In this document: piece after piece, positions 35,314 through 44,587 of the stretch | Numbering within the stretch: position 1 is the first letter of the stretch | How the letters are laid out: each line of letters opens with the position of its first letter | Assembly (NCBI RefSeq): GCF_014947265.1 | Contig: NZ_JADCNK010000002.1 | Location: forward strand, 248,001 to 312,000 | Reading direction: 5' to 3' | Origin: Pedobacter sp014947265 | GTDB lineage: Bacteria; Bacteroidota; Bacteroidia; Sphingobacteriales; Sphingobacteriaceae | DNA length: 64,000 bases | The notes under the pieces: generated by a model | Seen by the model: only the letters and a program-made list of their open reading frames with translations | What the model was told of the DNA's origin: nothing | The model's database searches: none | Position numbers and translations under genes: made by a program

Positions 35314-37405
35314 AGCAAACATCTTGCTTCGTGTATATCTGGCATTTGGCTTAATTGTGCTTTTTGCTTTCGCGGTGTTTTTACGCCTCGGTCAGGTGCA
35401 GTATGTGCAAGGGAAAAAATGGAAAGCTATGGCGGATAGTCTTTCTACACGATATGTAAATGTGGAAGCTACACGTGGGAATATTTATTCTAACGACGGG
35501 AGTTTGCTGGCTACTTCGATACCGGAATACGAACTGCGTATGGATATGTTTGCCGGCGGTATTGCTGATAGTAAAGTGTTCGATGAAAAAGTAGATTCGC
35601 TGGGATATAAATTATCGCAGATTTTTCAGGATAAAACCGCAAAAGAATATGCCCGTTACCTGCGCAAGGGTCGCCAGGATAGTGCGCGTTATTTGTTGAT
35701 CCACCGTAAAGTAGGTTATGCCGATCTTAAAACCATCAGAACTTTTCCTTTATATAATATTGGTAAGTTCAGTGGCGGTTTAATCGCCGTTCAGCAGAAC
35801 AAGCGGATTCTTCCTTTTCAGGCTCTGGCTGCCCGTACCATTGGTTATAAAAACGACAATGTTAAAAACGGAGTGGGTTTAGAGGGTGCATATAAAGAAT
35901 ACATCAATGGTGAAACCGGAAAAAGATTAATGCAGCGTATCGCAGGCGGTGTTTATATTCCGGTAAACGAAGAGGCTGAGGTAGCGCCCAAAGATGGTGC
36001 TGATATTATCTCTACCATTGATGTAAACATGCAGGATCTGGCACAAAGTGCTTTGGAAAAACAACTGATCAAATCGCAGGCCGATCATGGTACCGTGATA
36101 TTGATGGAGGTGGCAACAGGTGAAATCCGTGCGGTAGCCAATTTCTCTAAAGTGGAAGAAGGGGTTTATAAAGAAAAATTCAATTATGCCATTGCAGGTA
36201 ATCAGGATCCGGGCTCAACTTTTAAACTCGCCTCTTACATGGCGCTTTTGGAAGATAAGCTAATCGATACCAATACGATGATTGGAACCGGGTACTATCA
36301 GATCCCTGGAAAGCTGATTACGGATTCACACCCGAAAATTGAAACAGTTACCGCAAAAAAAGCCTTTGAAACGTCTTCTAATGCAGCAATTGCAAAGCTG
36401 ATCAACATGCATTATGGCAACGATCCGATAAAATTTACCGATCACTTATATGATTGGCATCTGAACCAAAAAATGGATTTACAGATTCCTGGCGAGGCAA
36501 TGCCGGTAGTTAAAAATCCTAAAACGAACAAAAGCTGGAACAAAAACATGACCCTTCCGCAAATGGCTTATGGTTATGAAATGCAGTTGACGCCGCTAAA
36601 AATGCTTACGATGTATAATGCGGTAGCAAATAATGGGAAAATGGTGGCGCCAATTTTTGTAAAAGAAATCAGAAGATTGGGCAATCCGATTGAACAGTTT
36701 AAAGCTAGGGTGATTAATGATAAAATCTGTTCGGATGTTACCCTGAGCAAAATCAAGAAAATGCTTGAAGGGGTAGTGACTGAGGGCAGTGGAAAGCAGG
36801 TTGTTTATAATCCATTATATCCGATTGCGGGTAAAACGGGCACCGCCCAGGTAGCTGATGCGAATAAGGGATATAAAGCCAATAAGCAATATCAGGCGTC
36901 TTTTGTGGGATATTTTCCGGCAGATAAACCTAAGTATTCTTTGATCGTCGTAATCAATGATCCTAAAGGTGCCTATTATGGTGCTACAGTTTCAGGCCCG
37001 GTGTTCAGGGAAATTGCCGACCGTATTTATGCCAGCGATATGCAGATGTACAATGATGTACCTACTCGCCTGGTTGGTAATACCGGAACACCACCAACAA
37101 AAGCCGGACAGAGTAAAGCAACTCAGAAAGTATATAAAGCATTCGGATTTAAGCCGCTTTTTGCTTCAAAATCTGAGTATTACAATATTATAGATACCAG
37201 TGCAGGAACAATTTTTCAGGAAAATAGCGAGCGTAAAGGTGTAATGCCAAACGTTGCAGGAATGGGACTGAAAGATGCATTGTACCTTTTAGGTAACGCT
37301 GGTTTAAAAACAAAAGTTTTTGGATCAGGAAAAGTAATCAGCCAATCTATTGCTGCCGGAACGAAGGTGGGTAAGGGATTAGGTGTACAAATAGAGTTGA
37401 ATTAA
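35303..37405 (+). CDS. ftsI: Penicillin-binding protein, septal transpeptidase with PASTA domain
   Basis: From the ATG at 35303 the product has 700 residues; a TTG four codons earlier is less likely. A single N-terminal helix (VYLAFGLIVLFAFAVFL) anchors it. The dimerisation domain has EATRGNIYSNDGSLLATSIPEYELR. The transpeptidase carries PGSTFK with catalytic Ser305 and Lys308, SSN in FETSSNAAIAKLI and KTGTAQVA at 511. The last 60 residues (MPNVAGMGLKDALYLLGNAG) form a PASTA domain, as in SpoVD/PBP2x and unlike E. coli FtsI. It cross-links peptidoglycan at the septum with FtsW. Confidence 0.94.
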   Translation: MNIRANILLRVYLAFGLIVLFAFAVFLRLGQVQYVQGKKWKAMADSLSTRYVNVEATRGNIYSNDGSLLATSIPEYELRMDMFAGGIADSKVFDEKVDSLGYKLSQIFQDKTAKEYARYLRKGRQDSARYLLIHRKVGYADLKTIRTFPLYNIGKFSGGLIAVQQNKRILPFQALAARTIGYKNDNVKNGVGLEGAYKEYINGETGKRLMQRIAGGVYIPVNEEAEVAPKDGADIISTIDVNMQDLAQSALEKQLIKSQADHGTVILMEVATGEIRAVANFSKVEEGVYKEKFNYAIAGNQDPGSTFKLASYMALLEDKLIDTNTMIGTGYYQIPGKLITDSHPKIETVTAKKAFETSSNAAIAKLINMHYGNDPIKFTDHLYDWHLNQKMDLQIPGEAMPVVKNPKTNKSWNKNMTLPQMAYGYEMQLTPLKMLTMYNAVANNGKMVAPIFVKEIRRLGNPIEQFKARVINDKICSDVTLSKIKKMLEGVVTEGSGKQVVYNPLYPIAGKTGTAQVADANKGYKANKQYQASFVGYFPADKPKYSLIVVINDPKGAYYGATVSGPVFREIADRIYASDMQMYNDVPTRLVGNTGTPPTKAGQSKATQKVYKAFGFKPLFASKSEYYNIIDTSAGTIFQENSERKGVMPNVAGMGLKDALYLLGNAGLKTKVFGSGKVISQSIAAGTKVGKGLGVQIELN

Positions 37406-37483
37406 GGTGTAAGGTAAACGGTATAGGGTTTAAGGTCCTGCTACTCGATACTCACCACTTAATACTAAAAAAAAAATAAAAAA
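37406..37483 (+). repeat. Degenerate spacer repeat before murE
   Basis: This 78-bp spacer contains a GGTATAGGGTTTAAGG-like start, then CTCGATACTCACC and TTAATACTAAAAAA, and ends in A-rich sequence directly before the ATG. The same word order recurs before murD at 40189-40314. Confidence 0.55.
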
Positions 37484-38941
37484 ATGCAATTACAAGATTT
37501 ACTTTACGGCGTAACGATTAAAGAATTGGTTGGTAAAACCGATAGGGAAATCAGTGCGCTGAATTTCGATTCGCGTAAAGTAGGTAAAGATGATATCTTT
37601 TTTGCAATAGTAGGGACTTTGGCTGACGGGCACCAATTTATTGAGCAAACCATTCAGCAAGGCGCAGGTGTAATCATCTGCGAAAATTTACCAGAAATCC
37701 AGGACTTTACGGTTACTTATATTAAAGTAGAAAATACATCGGTTGCTTTAGGGATTATTGCCGGTAATTATTTTGGAAATCCTTCAGCAGACTTAAAACT
37801 GATTGGTATTACCGGTACAAACGGAAAAACCACCATTGCTACCATTCTTTTTAAATTATTTAAAGATTTAGGTTATAAAACCGGGCTTTTATCAACAGTA
37901 GAGAATTATATTAACGATACTGTAGTGCCTGCCACGCACACCACACCGAATCCTATTGCCTTAAACCAGCTTTTAAGGGATATGGTAAATGCAGGTTGCG
38001 ATTTTTGCTTTATGGAAGTGAGTTCGCATGCCGTGTCACAACACCGGATCGAAGGATTAACTTTTTCTGGTGGGGTATTTTCAAATTTAACACATGATCA
38101 TTTAGATTTTCATAAAACTTTTGATGCTTATCTGAAAGCAAAAAAGGCATTTTTTGATATGCTGCCTAAATCGGCATTTGCATTGACCAATATCGACGAT
38201 AAAAACGGTATGGTGATGCTGCAGAATACTAAAGCACATAAAAAAACCTATGCCCTTAAACAACTGGCTGATTTCAAATCTAAAATAATTGAAAACCAGT
38301 TCAGTGGCTTACACCTGGATATCGATAATGAAGATGTTTACTTCAAACTGGTAGGCTCTTTTAATGCGTATAACTTACTCGCTGTTTACGGAACCGCAAT
38401 TTTGCTGGAACAGGATAAACTAAAAGTATTGACCTTGTTGAGCCGTTTATCAGGTGCTGAAGGAAGGTTTGATTATATCACTTCTGCCAATAAGATTATT
38501 GGTATTGTAGATTATGCCCATACGCCAGATGCCGTTCAGAATGTGTTGAGTACAATTGCCAATATCCGCAAAGGAACCGAACAGGTAATTACCGTAATCG
38601 GTTGCGGTGGAGATCGTGATAGAACAAAACGCCCGATTATGGCCCAGGTGGCCTGCGATTGGAGTGATAAGGTGATTCTAACTTCAGATAATCCACGAAC
38701 AGAAGATGCCCAGACTATAATTAACGATATGGAAGTTGGGGTTTCACCAAGCAATCAGCGTAAAACCTTATCCATTTTAGATAGAAGAGAAGCGATAAAG
38801 ACAGCCTGTCATTTAGCGCAACCGGGAGATATTATTCTTGTTGCGGGTAAAGGACATGAGAAATACCAGGAAATTAATGGCGTAAGGAACCATTTTGATG
38901 ATAAAGAAATTTTACTTGAACAATTAAAACCAATCAGCTAA
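37484..38941 (+). CDS. murE: UDP-MurNAc-L-Ala-D-Glu:meso-diaminopimelate ligase
   Basis: The 485-residue Mur ligase adds the third amino acid of the peptidoglycan stem. It has the ATP loop GITGTNGKTTIATILF, TTPNPIALNQLL, the carbamylated-lysine region (HDHLDFHKTFDAYLKAKKAFF), FNAYNLLAVYGTA and YAHTPDAVQNVL. The motif SDNPRTEDAQTI (DNPR) indicates meso-diaminopimelate rather than lysine as substrate, which agrees with dapA in this window. Its stop shares one base with the mraY start. Confidence 0.95.
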   Translation: MQLQDLLYGVTIKELVGKTDREISALNFDSRKVGKDDIFFAIVGTLADGHQFIEQTIQQGAGVIICENLPEIQDFTVTYIKVENTSVALGIIAGNYFGNPSADLKLIGITGTNGKTTIATILFKLFKDLGYKTGLLSTVENYINDTVVPATHTTPNPIALNQLLRDMVNAGCDFCFMEVSSHAVSQHRIEGLTFSGGVFSNLTHDHLDFHKTFDAYLKAKKAFFDMLPKSAFALTNIDDKNGMVMLQNTKAHKKTYALKQLADFKSKIIENQFSGLHLDIDNEDVYFKLVGSFNAYNLLAVYGTAILLEQDKLKVLTLLSRLSGAEGRFDYITSANKIIGIVDYAHTPDAVQNVLSTIANIRKGTEQVITVIGCGGDRDRTKRPIMAQVACDWSDKVILTSDNPRTEDAQTIINDMEVGVSPSNQRKTLSILDRREAIKTACHLAQPGDIILVAGKGHEKYQEINGVRNHFDDKEILLEQLKPIS

Positions 38942-40188
38942 TGTTATATTTATTATTCGAATACCTGCATAAGCATTATGATATACCCGGTTTAAGGTTG
39001 TTTCAATACATCACTTTTCGTGCATCTATCTCTATTATTTTATCGTTGATCATTACTACCGTTTATGGCCGCAGGTTGATAGATTACCTGCATAAAAAAC
39101 AAGTTGGAGAAACGGTAAGAAATTTAGGATTAGAAGGACAAATGCAAAAACAAGGTACGCCAACTATGGGTGGTATCATTATTTTGCTGGGTATTCTTAT
39201 TCCGACCTTGTTATTTGCCAATATTTCCAATATCTACGTCATCCTGATGATTATTACCACCATTTGGATGGGTGCAATCGGGTTTTTGGATGATTATATC
39301 AAAGTATTCAAAAAAAACAAGGAAGGTTTAGCTGGTCGCTTTAAAGTAGTTGGCCAGGTAGGTTTGGGCTTAATTGTAGGTACAACCATGTATTTTCACC
39401 CTAATATTGTGGTAAGAGAAACCGTGCAGGATAATGTTAAAAGCACTTCTACGGTTCCGATGGTATTGCGCCAGAAAGGAGAAACCTTTTATTATACCCA
39501 GGATGTAAAATCTTCAAAAACCAATATGCCTTTTTATAAGAACAATGAGTTCGATTATGCCAAGGTATTGAAGTTTTTAGGTGGCGATTACCAGAAATAT
39601 GCGTTTATCATATTCCTGATCTTTACCGTATTTATTATTACAGCGGTTTCAAATGGGGCTAATATTACTGATGGTATTGATGGTCTTGCTACAGGTACTT
39701 CTGCTGTAATAGGCATTACACTTGGGATTCTGGCTTATGTTTCAGGTAATACGATCATGGCCGATTACCTCAACATCATGTACATTCCCAATTCGGCAGA
39801 GCTGATGATTTTTGCCGGAGCCTTTGTTGGTGCGTGTGTAGGTTTTCTTTGGTACAATTCTTACCCTGCCCAGATTTTTATGGGTGATACCGGAAGTTTG
39901 GCCATTGGTGGTATTATTGCCGCATTTGCACTCATGATCCGTAAAGAACTTTTGATTCCGATTTTATGTGGAATATTTCTGGTAGAACTGGTGTCGGTAA
40001 TTATGCAGGTTTCCTACTTCAAATATACCAAGAAGAAATTTGGAGAAGGACGCAGGATTTTCCTGATGTCGCCTTTGCATCACCATTACCAGAAAAAAGG
40101 ATACCACGAAGCCAAAATTGTAACCCGCTTCTGGATTATAGGAATCATGCTTGCAATTATGACGATTGTAACATTGAAACTGAGGTAG
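38941..40188 (+). CDS. mraY: Phospho-MurNAc-pentapeptide transferase
   Basis: The 415-residue polytopic enzyme makes lipid I by moving phospho-MurNAc-pentapeptide to undecaprenyl phosphate. Motifs include GTPTMGGIIILLGI, GFLDDYIKVFKKNKEGL, SNGANITDGIDGLATG, MGDTGSLAIGGIIAAFA and PLHHHYQKKGYHE. A segment of about 60 residues between two membrane spans (roughly 160-220, VVRETVQDNVKS to KFLGGDYQKY) is absent from E. coli MraY and accounts for the longer protein. This insertion is usual in Bacteroidota. It overlaps murE by one base. Confidence 0.95.
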   Translation: MLYLLFEYLHKHYDIPGLRLFQYITFRASISIILSLIITTVYGRRLIDYLHKKQVGETVRNLGLEGQMQKQGTPTMGGIIILLGILIPTLLFANISNIYVILMIITTIWMGAIGFLDDYIKVFKKNKEGLAGRFKVVGQVGLGLIVGTTMYFHPNIVVRETVQDNVKSTSTVPMVLRQKGETFYYTQDVKSSKTNMPFYKNNEFDYAKVLKFLGGDYQKYAFIIFLIFTVFIITAVSNGANITDGIDGLATGTSAVIGITLGILAYVSGNTIMADYLNIMYIPNSAELMIFAGAFVGACVGFLWYNSYPAQIFMGDTGSLAIGGIIAAFALMIRKELLIPILCGIFLVELVSVIMQVSYFKYTKKKFGEGRRIFLMSPLHHHYQKKGYHEAKIVTRFWIIGIMLAIMTIVTLKLR

Positions 40189-40314
40189 GTAGAGGGTTTG
40201 AAGGTTGAGGGGAAAAGCTGAAAGATAAAAGAGAGAAAAATAAAAAAGTTAAAGTGTGGAGGTATTCCCGTCTCGATACTTGATACCAGTTACTTGATAC
40301 TAAAAAAATAAAAA
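40189..40314 (+). repeat. Degenerate spacer repeat before murD
   Basis: The 126-bp spacer holds GTAGAGGGTTTGAAGG, a purine-rich middle with AAAGCTGAAAGATAAAAG, and then CTCGATACTTGATACC with TTGATACTAAAAAA before the murD ATG. Start and end match the spacer before murE; the middle matches words in the spacer before murC. Confidence 0.55.
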
Positions 40315-41703
40315 ATGAGCACGAATAACATCACAGCAAGCAATACTAAGTCAGCAATGACCGGGCATGGCCGTGTGGTTATTTTAGGTGCCGGTGAAAG
40401 TGGAGTAGGTGCCGCAAAATTGGCTCAGGCCAAAGGTTTCGAGGTATTTGTTTCCGATTACGGTGTAATTACTGATAAATATATAGCCGCATTAGAAAAG
40501 CTTGGCGTACCATTCGAATCCGAAAAGCATACTGAAGAATTAATTCTAAATGCAACGGAAGTAATTAAAAGTCCGGGTATTCCGTCTGCAGCGCCAATTG
40601 TTAAAAAGCTGGTAGCTCAAGGTATTCCGGTGATTTCAGAGATTGAATTTGCTAAAAGATATACCCATGCCAAAACCATCTGCATTACAGGTTCCAATGG
40701 TAAATCAACCACAAGCCTGTTAACCTATCACATCTTGAAAAATGCCGGGTTAAATGTAGGCCTGGCCGGTAACATCGGACAGAGTTTTGCCGCACAGGTG
40801 GCTACAGAAGATTACGAATATTATGTGCTGGAAATCTCGAGCTTTATGCTTGATGATATGTTCGAATTTAAAGCCGATATCGCGGTTTTGCTAAACATCA
40901 CCCCAGATCATTTAGATCGGTACGATTATAAACTGGAGAATTATGCTGCATCTAAAATGCGCATTGTCCAAAACCAAACTGCAGATGATGTTTTCATCTA
41001 TTGTGCAGATGACGAAGAGAGCCTGAAAGCCATTGCGCTGACTAAGCCGATAGCAAAAGCTTTTCCTTTTTCTATTACTAAAAAAGTAGCGATTGGAGCT
41101 TATTTAGAAGAAAATACGATACATATCCTTACAGAACCAAATAACCAACTAACCATGTCTATTTCAGATTTAGCCTTACAGGGCAAGCACAACATTTACA
41201 ATTCTATGGCCTCAGGCATTGTGTCTAAAGTTTTAGAATTAAGAAATGAGACCATCCGCGAAAGCATGGGCAATTTCAAAAATATTGAGCACAGGTTAGA
41301 GCATGTGGCCAAAATTTCGGGGATCGATTTTATCAACGATAGTAAAGCTACAAATGTAAACTCTACCTGGTATGCTTTAGAAAGTATGACCAGTGATGTA
41401 GTGCTGATTATGGGTGGTGTTGATAAAGGAAACGATTACAATATGCTTAAAGACCTTGTTAAAAGCAAGGTTAAGGCTATCGTTTGTTTGGGTAAGGACA
41501 ACAAACGTATCCACGATGCTTTTGAGGATGATGTAGAAGTAATTGTAAATACTTTTTCGGCTGATGAAGCAGCGCAGATTGCCTTTCACCTGGCTAAACG
41601 TGGCGACGCAGTATTGTTATCACCTGCATGTGCAAGTTTTGACTTGTTTAAAAATTACGAAGACCGCGGTAACCAGTTTAAAGCGGCAGTTAGAGAATTA
41701 TAA
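40315..41703 (+). CDS. murD: UDP-N-acetylmuramoyl-L-alanine:D-glutamate ligase
   Basis: A 462-residue Mur ligase that adds D-glutamate to UDP-MurNAc-L-alanine. After a short polar lead (about 18 residues) comes the UDP-binding GRVVILGAGESGVGAAKLAQ. The ATP loop is ICITGSNGKSTTSLLTYHIL, followed by GNIGQSFAAQV, ISSFMLDD, NITPDHLDRYDYKLENYAASKMRI and FINDSKATNVNSTWYAL; LSPACASFDLFKNYEDRGNQF closes the protein. All are in normal order. Confidence 0.95.
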   Translation: MSTNNITASNTKSAMTGHGRVVILGAGESGVGAAKLAQAKGFEVFVSDYGVITDKYIAALEKLGVPFESEKHTEELILNATEVIKSPGIPSAAPIVKKLVAQGIPVISEIEFAKRYTHAKTICITGSNGKSTTSLLTYHILKNAGLNVGLAGNIGQSFAAQVATEDYEYYVLEISSFMLDDMFEFKADIAVLLNITPDHLDRYDYKLENYAASKMRIVQNQTADDVFIYCADDEESLKAIALTKPIAKAFPFSITKKVAIGAYLEENTIHILTEPNNQLTMSISDLALQGKHNIYNSMASGIVSKVLELRNETIRESMGNFKNIEHRLEHVAKISGIDFINDSKATNVNSTWYALESMTSDVVLIMGGVDKGNDYNMLKDLVKSKVKAIVCLGKDNKRIHDAFEDDVEVIVNTFSADEAAQIAFHLAKRGDAVLLSPACASFDLFKNYEDRGNQFKAAVREL

Positions 41704-41704
41704 T

Positions 41705-41710
41705 AGGAGG
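41705..41710 (+). promoter_or_regulatory. Strong Shine-Dalgarno site of ftsW
   Basis: AGGAGG lies eight bases before the ftsW ATG. Most genes in this window have no such sequence, in line with the weak use of Shine-Dalgarno sites in Bacteroidota, so this one stands out. Confidence 0.6.
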
Positions 41711-41718
41711 TACAATAG

Positions 41719-42906
41719 ATGTTGCAGGCACTACTTAATAAAACAAAAGGCGATAGATGGATCTGGCTGATCATCATCTTGCTTTCGCTTATATCTGTTA
41801 TGGCGGTATACAGTGCAACAGGTACCTTAGCCTATAAAAAAGGAGAAGCCGTAGAAAAACTTTTGCTTACCAAACACTTAATTTTTGTGTTGATGGGTAT
41901 TGGTATGATTTATATCGCCCACCTGCTGGATTACCGTTATTATGCGGGTATTTCTAAAATATTAATGATTATTACCATCCCACTTTTGGTCTATACATTG
42001 ATTTTTGGAACAAACCTTAACGATGCATCCCGTTGGGTAAAAATCCCTGTTATAGGATTGACTTTTCAAACGTCCGATTTGGCAAAACTGGCGCTGATTA
42101 CTTTTTTAGCAAGGATGCTGACCAAAAAGCAGGAAAATATTAAAGATTTAAGAGAATCATTTATTCCTATTATGGCTTCAGTTTGTACGGTTTTCGTACT
42201 TATTGCATTGGCAAACATGTCTACGGCCTTAATGTTATTCGGTGTAAGTATTCTACTGTTAATTATTGGTCGTATCAGTATCAAGCAGATTTCAATTGTT
42301 TGCGCTGGTGGTTTAGTATTATTGTTAATTGTAGGTTTCTTAGGCCCAAGGAGGGAAACTTACAAATCACGTATAAAAACCTTTATGCATCCTGAATTGG
42401 TGCATTCAGACAAAACTTTCCAGGCAGATCAGGCAAAAATTGCCTTGGCTACTGGTGGTGTTTTTGGTAAAGGACCAGGTAATAGTACACAACGCAATTT
42501 CCTACCACACCCGTATTCCGATTTTATTTTCGCCATTATTATTGAAGAGTGGGGAACCGTGGGAGGAATTGTAATCATGATACTATACCTGGTGCTTTTA
42601 TACCGATGTATCAAAATCGTAACCCGGGCGCCTAAGGCCTTTGGGGCATTGCTGGCTGCAGGACTAAGTTTTAGTCTCACCATTCAGGCTTTTGCCAACA
42701 TGGCTGTAGCGGTAGGTTTGGGGCCGGTAACAGGGGTGCCGCTTCCATTGGTAAGCATGGGCGGTACATCAATGATCTTTACCAGTGTGGCCTTTGGGAT
42801 TATATTGAGTGTAAGCCGCGATGTAGAAGAAAACGCAAAACTGACACCGAAGGAAGAAAAAACAAATAATAAAATAATTGTTGGAGAGATTCCATCATTT
42901 GGATAA
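41719..42906 (+). CDS. ftsW: Septal peptidoglycan polymerase FtsW (SEDS family)
   Basis: The 395-residue protein has about ten membrane helices and polymerises lipid II at the septum with its partner FtsI. SEDS hallmarks are VYSATGTLAYKKG, DASRWVKIPVIGLTFQTSDLAKLALITFLA, the long loop with GGVFGKGPGNSTQRNFLPHPYSDFIFAIIIEEWG (split across the extracellular loop) and the C-terminal GVPLPLVSMGGTSMIF. It follows murD by 15 bp with a clear Shine-Dalgarno site. RodA is the main alternative, but the dcw position favours FtsW. Confidence 0.94.
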   Translation: MLQALLNKTKGDRWIWLIIILLSLISVMAVYSATGTLAYKKGEAVEKLLLTKHLIFVLMGIGMIYIAHLLDYRYYAGISKILMIITIPLLVYTLIFGTNLNDASRWVKIPVIGLTFQTSDLAKLALITFLARMLTKKQENIKDLRESFIPIMASVCTVFVLIALANMSTALMLFGVSILLLIIGRISIKQISIVCAGGLVLLLIVGFLGPRRETYKSRIKTFMHPELVHSDKTFQADQAKIALATGGVFGKGPGNSTQRNFLPHPYSDFIFAIIIEEWGTVGGIVIMILYLVLLYRCIKIVTRAPKAFGALLAAGLSFSLTIQAFANMAVAVGLGPVTGVPLPLVSMGGTSMIFTSVAFGIILSVSRDVEENAKLTPKEEKTNNKIIVGEIPSFG

Positions 42907-42914
42907 ATAAAATA

Positions 42915-42942
42915 ACCACAAAGAAACAAAAGAACACAATAG
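42915..42942 (+). repeat. Left flank of the GxxExxY unit (inverted repeat)
   Basis: The sequence starts ACCACAAAGAAACAAAAG and ends ACACAATAG. A shorter inverted partner, read ACCACAAAAGACACAATAG on the other strand, lies at 43427-43445 after the gene. Similar CACAAAG and CACxxAG words flank the second GxxExxY copy near 57573-57599 and 58055-58082. Confidence 0.6.
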
Positions 42943-42947
42943 CTAAA

Positions 42948-43361
42948 ATGAAACCTAGTAAAGCATACCTAACGGATTTAACTTATCAGGTCAATGGGGC
43001 TGCTATTGAAGTGCATAAGGCTCTTGGAGCTGGATTGTTAGAAAGTGCGTATCATAAATGCATGAAACATGAGCTAGTGTTACGAGGGATTTCTTTTATG
43101 ACTGAAATGCTTGTGCCAGTGAATTATAAAGGAATGGCTATAGATGCAAATTTGAGGTGTGATTTATTTATTGAAAATATATTAACAGTTGAATTAAAGT
43201 CTGTTGATAAATTAATGCCTATTCATGAAGCTCAAATTATTACTTATATGAAGCTATTAGGTTCTCCAAAGGGAATCATTTATAATTTCAATACAGTTAA
43301 TTTATACAGTGAAGGGCAAAAGACATACGTAAATGATTTATTTAGACTATTACCTGAATAA
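42948..43361 (+). CDS. GxxExxY protein, PD-(D/E)XK nuclease-like
   Basis: A 137-residue protein with the family signature GLLESAY (G29, E32, Y35) in NGAAIEVHKALGAGLLESAYHKC. A nuclease-like core follows, with D72 in LRCDLFIEN and E82 and K84 in TVELKSV, then IHEAQIITYMKLL and GIIYNF. The function of GxxExxY proteins is not established; the fold suggests nucleic-acid cleavage or binding. It sits between ftsW and murG, where it has no known role, and is framed by an imperfect inverted repeat. It looks like a mobile or passenger gene placed so that the operon is still transcribed. Confidence 0.85.
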   Translation: MKPSKAYLTDLTYQVNGAAIEVHKALGAGLLESAYHKCMKHELVLRGISFMTEMLVPVNYKGMAIDANLRCDLFIENILTVELKSVDKLMPIHEAQIITYMKLLGSPKGIIYNFNTVNLYSEGQKTYVNDLFRLLPE

Positions 43362-43426
43362 TCGAATATTAACTATTGTTCGTTTAGTAATACTTACAGT
43401 AAAATAAAAAAAATAACTTTTGTTCA

Positions 43427-43445
43427 CTATTGTGTCTTTTGTGGT
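43427..43445 (-). repeat. Right flank of the GxxExxY unit (inverted repeat)
   Basis: CTATTGTGTCTTTTGTGGT is the inverted, nine-base-shorter partner of the left flank at 42915-42942. Together they bracket a unit of about 530 bp containing only the GxxExxY gene. Confidence 0.6.
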
Positions 43446-43474
43446 GAAATAGTTAACATTAAAAATAGTTTAAA

Positions 43475-44587
43475 ATGAATAATTCCCCAAAAATTATCAT
43501 ATCAGGTGGTGGCACCGGTGGGCATATTTTTCCCGCCGTAGCCATAGCCAATGCGCTAAAACGCATGGTGCCAACCTGTGAAATCTTGTTTGTGGGCGCA
43601 CTAGGCCGAATGGAAATGGAAAAAGTTCCTGCAGCCGGATATAAAATTATAGGATTAAACATTAGCGGGATGCAACGCGGCTCGATTATTAAAAATCTGG
43701 CACTCCCGCTCAAAGTAATCGGAAGTGTGCGTAAAGCTATACAGATTATTAATGATTTTAAACCAGATGTTGTAGTAGGTGTTGGTGGTTATGCTTCAGG
43801 ACCGTTATTGTACGCAGCTTCTTTGAAGGGAATTCCTTACCTCATCCAGGAACAGAATTCTTATGCAGGAATAACCAATAAGTGGCTAGGCAAAAAGGCT
43901 TCGAAAATCTGTGTCGCTTTTGATGACATGGATCAGTTTTTTCCAGCTGATAGAATTTTGAAAACTGGAAATCCTGTTCGCCAGGAAGTGGTTGATATTA
44001 AAGGAAAACATTTTCAGGGTGCTGAATTGTTAAAGCTGGATCCATTGAAAAAGACCATTATGGTTACTGGTGGAAGTTTAGGCGCAGGTACACTGAATAA
44101 AGCGATTGAAAAACATTTGCCCGATATCCTTGCACAAGATGTGCAGGTGATCTGGCAAACAGGTAAATATTACTATAAAGGAATTATCGAGAGATTGGGT
44201 TTAGACTATCACCCCAATGTTCGGATCCTTGAGTTTTTAAATAAAATGGATTTGGCTTATGCTGCAGCAGATGTAATTGTGAGCCGGGCAGGAGCGGGAA
44301 CCATAGCAGAACTTTGTTTAATTAAGAAGCCGGTGATTTTGGTGCCTTCGCCAAATGTAGCAGAAGACCATCAAACCAAAAATGCCATGGCCCTGGTTAA
44401 AAATGGAGCAGCAATATTAATTAACGACCGCTCTGCGGAAGATACCCTGGTTAAGGAAGCATTGGTATTGCTAACGAATAAAGAGCACTGCGAAACGCTA
44501 GCTCAAAACCTGGCAAAGATGGCATTGCCACAGGCAGATGAAATTATTGCGAATGAAGTATTGAAACTTATAAAGCTGAAAGACTAA
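43475..44587 (+). CDS. murG: UDP-GlcNAc:lipid I N-acetylglucosaminyltransferase
   Basis: The 370-residue GT28 enzyme turns lipid I into lipid II on the inner membrane face. It begins KIIISGGGTGGHIFPAVAIANALK (first glycine loop) and continues with GVGGYASGPLLYAA, QEQNSYAGITNKWL, GNPVRQEV and MVTGGSLGAGTLNKAI. The UDP-GlcNAc site follows as ADVIVSRAGAGTIAELCLIKKPVILVP, then NVAEDHQTKNAMALV. Length and order are normal. A spacer and the GxxExxY unit separate it from ftsW. Confidence 0.95.
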   Translation: MNNSPKIIISGGGTGGHIFPAVAIANALKRMVPTCEILFVGALGRMEMEKVPAAGYKIIGLNISGMQRGSIIKNLALPLKVIGSVRKAIQIINDFKPDVVVGVGGYASGPLLYAASLKGIPYLIQEQNSYAGITNKWLGKKASKICVAFDDMDQFFPADRILKTGNPVRQEVVDIKGKHFQGAELLKLDPLKKTIMVTGGSLGAGTLNKAIEKHLPDILAQDVQVIWQTGKYYYKGIIERLGLDYHPNVRILEFLNKMDLAYAAADVIVSRAGAGTIAELCLIKKPVILVPSPNVAEDHQTKNAMALVKNGAAILINDRSAEDTLVKEALVLLTNKEHCETLAQNLAKMALPQADEIIANEVLKLIKLKD

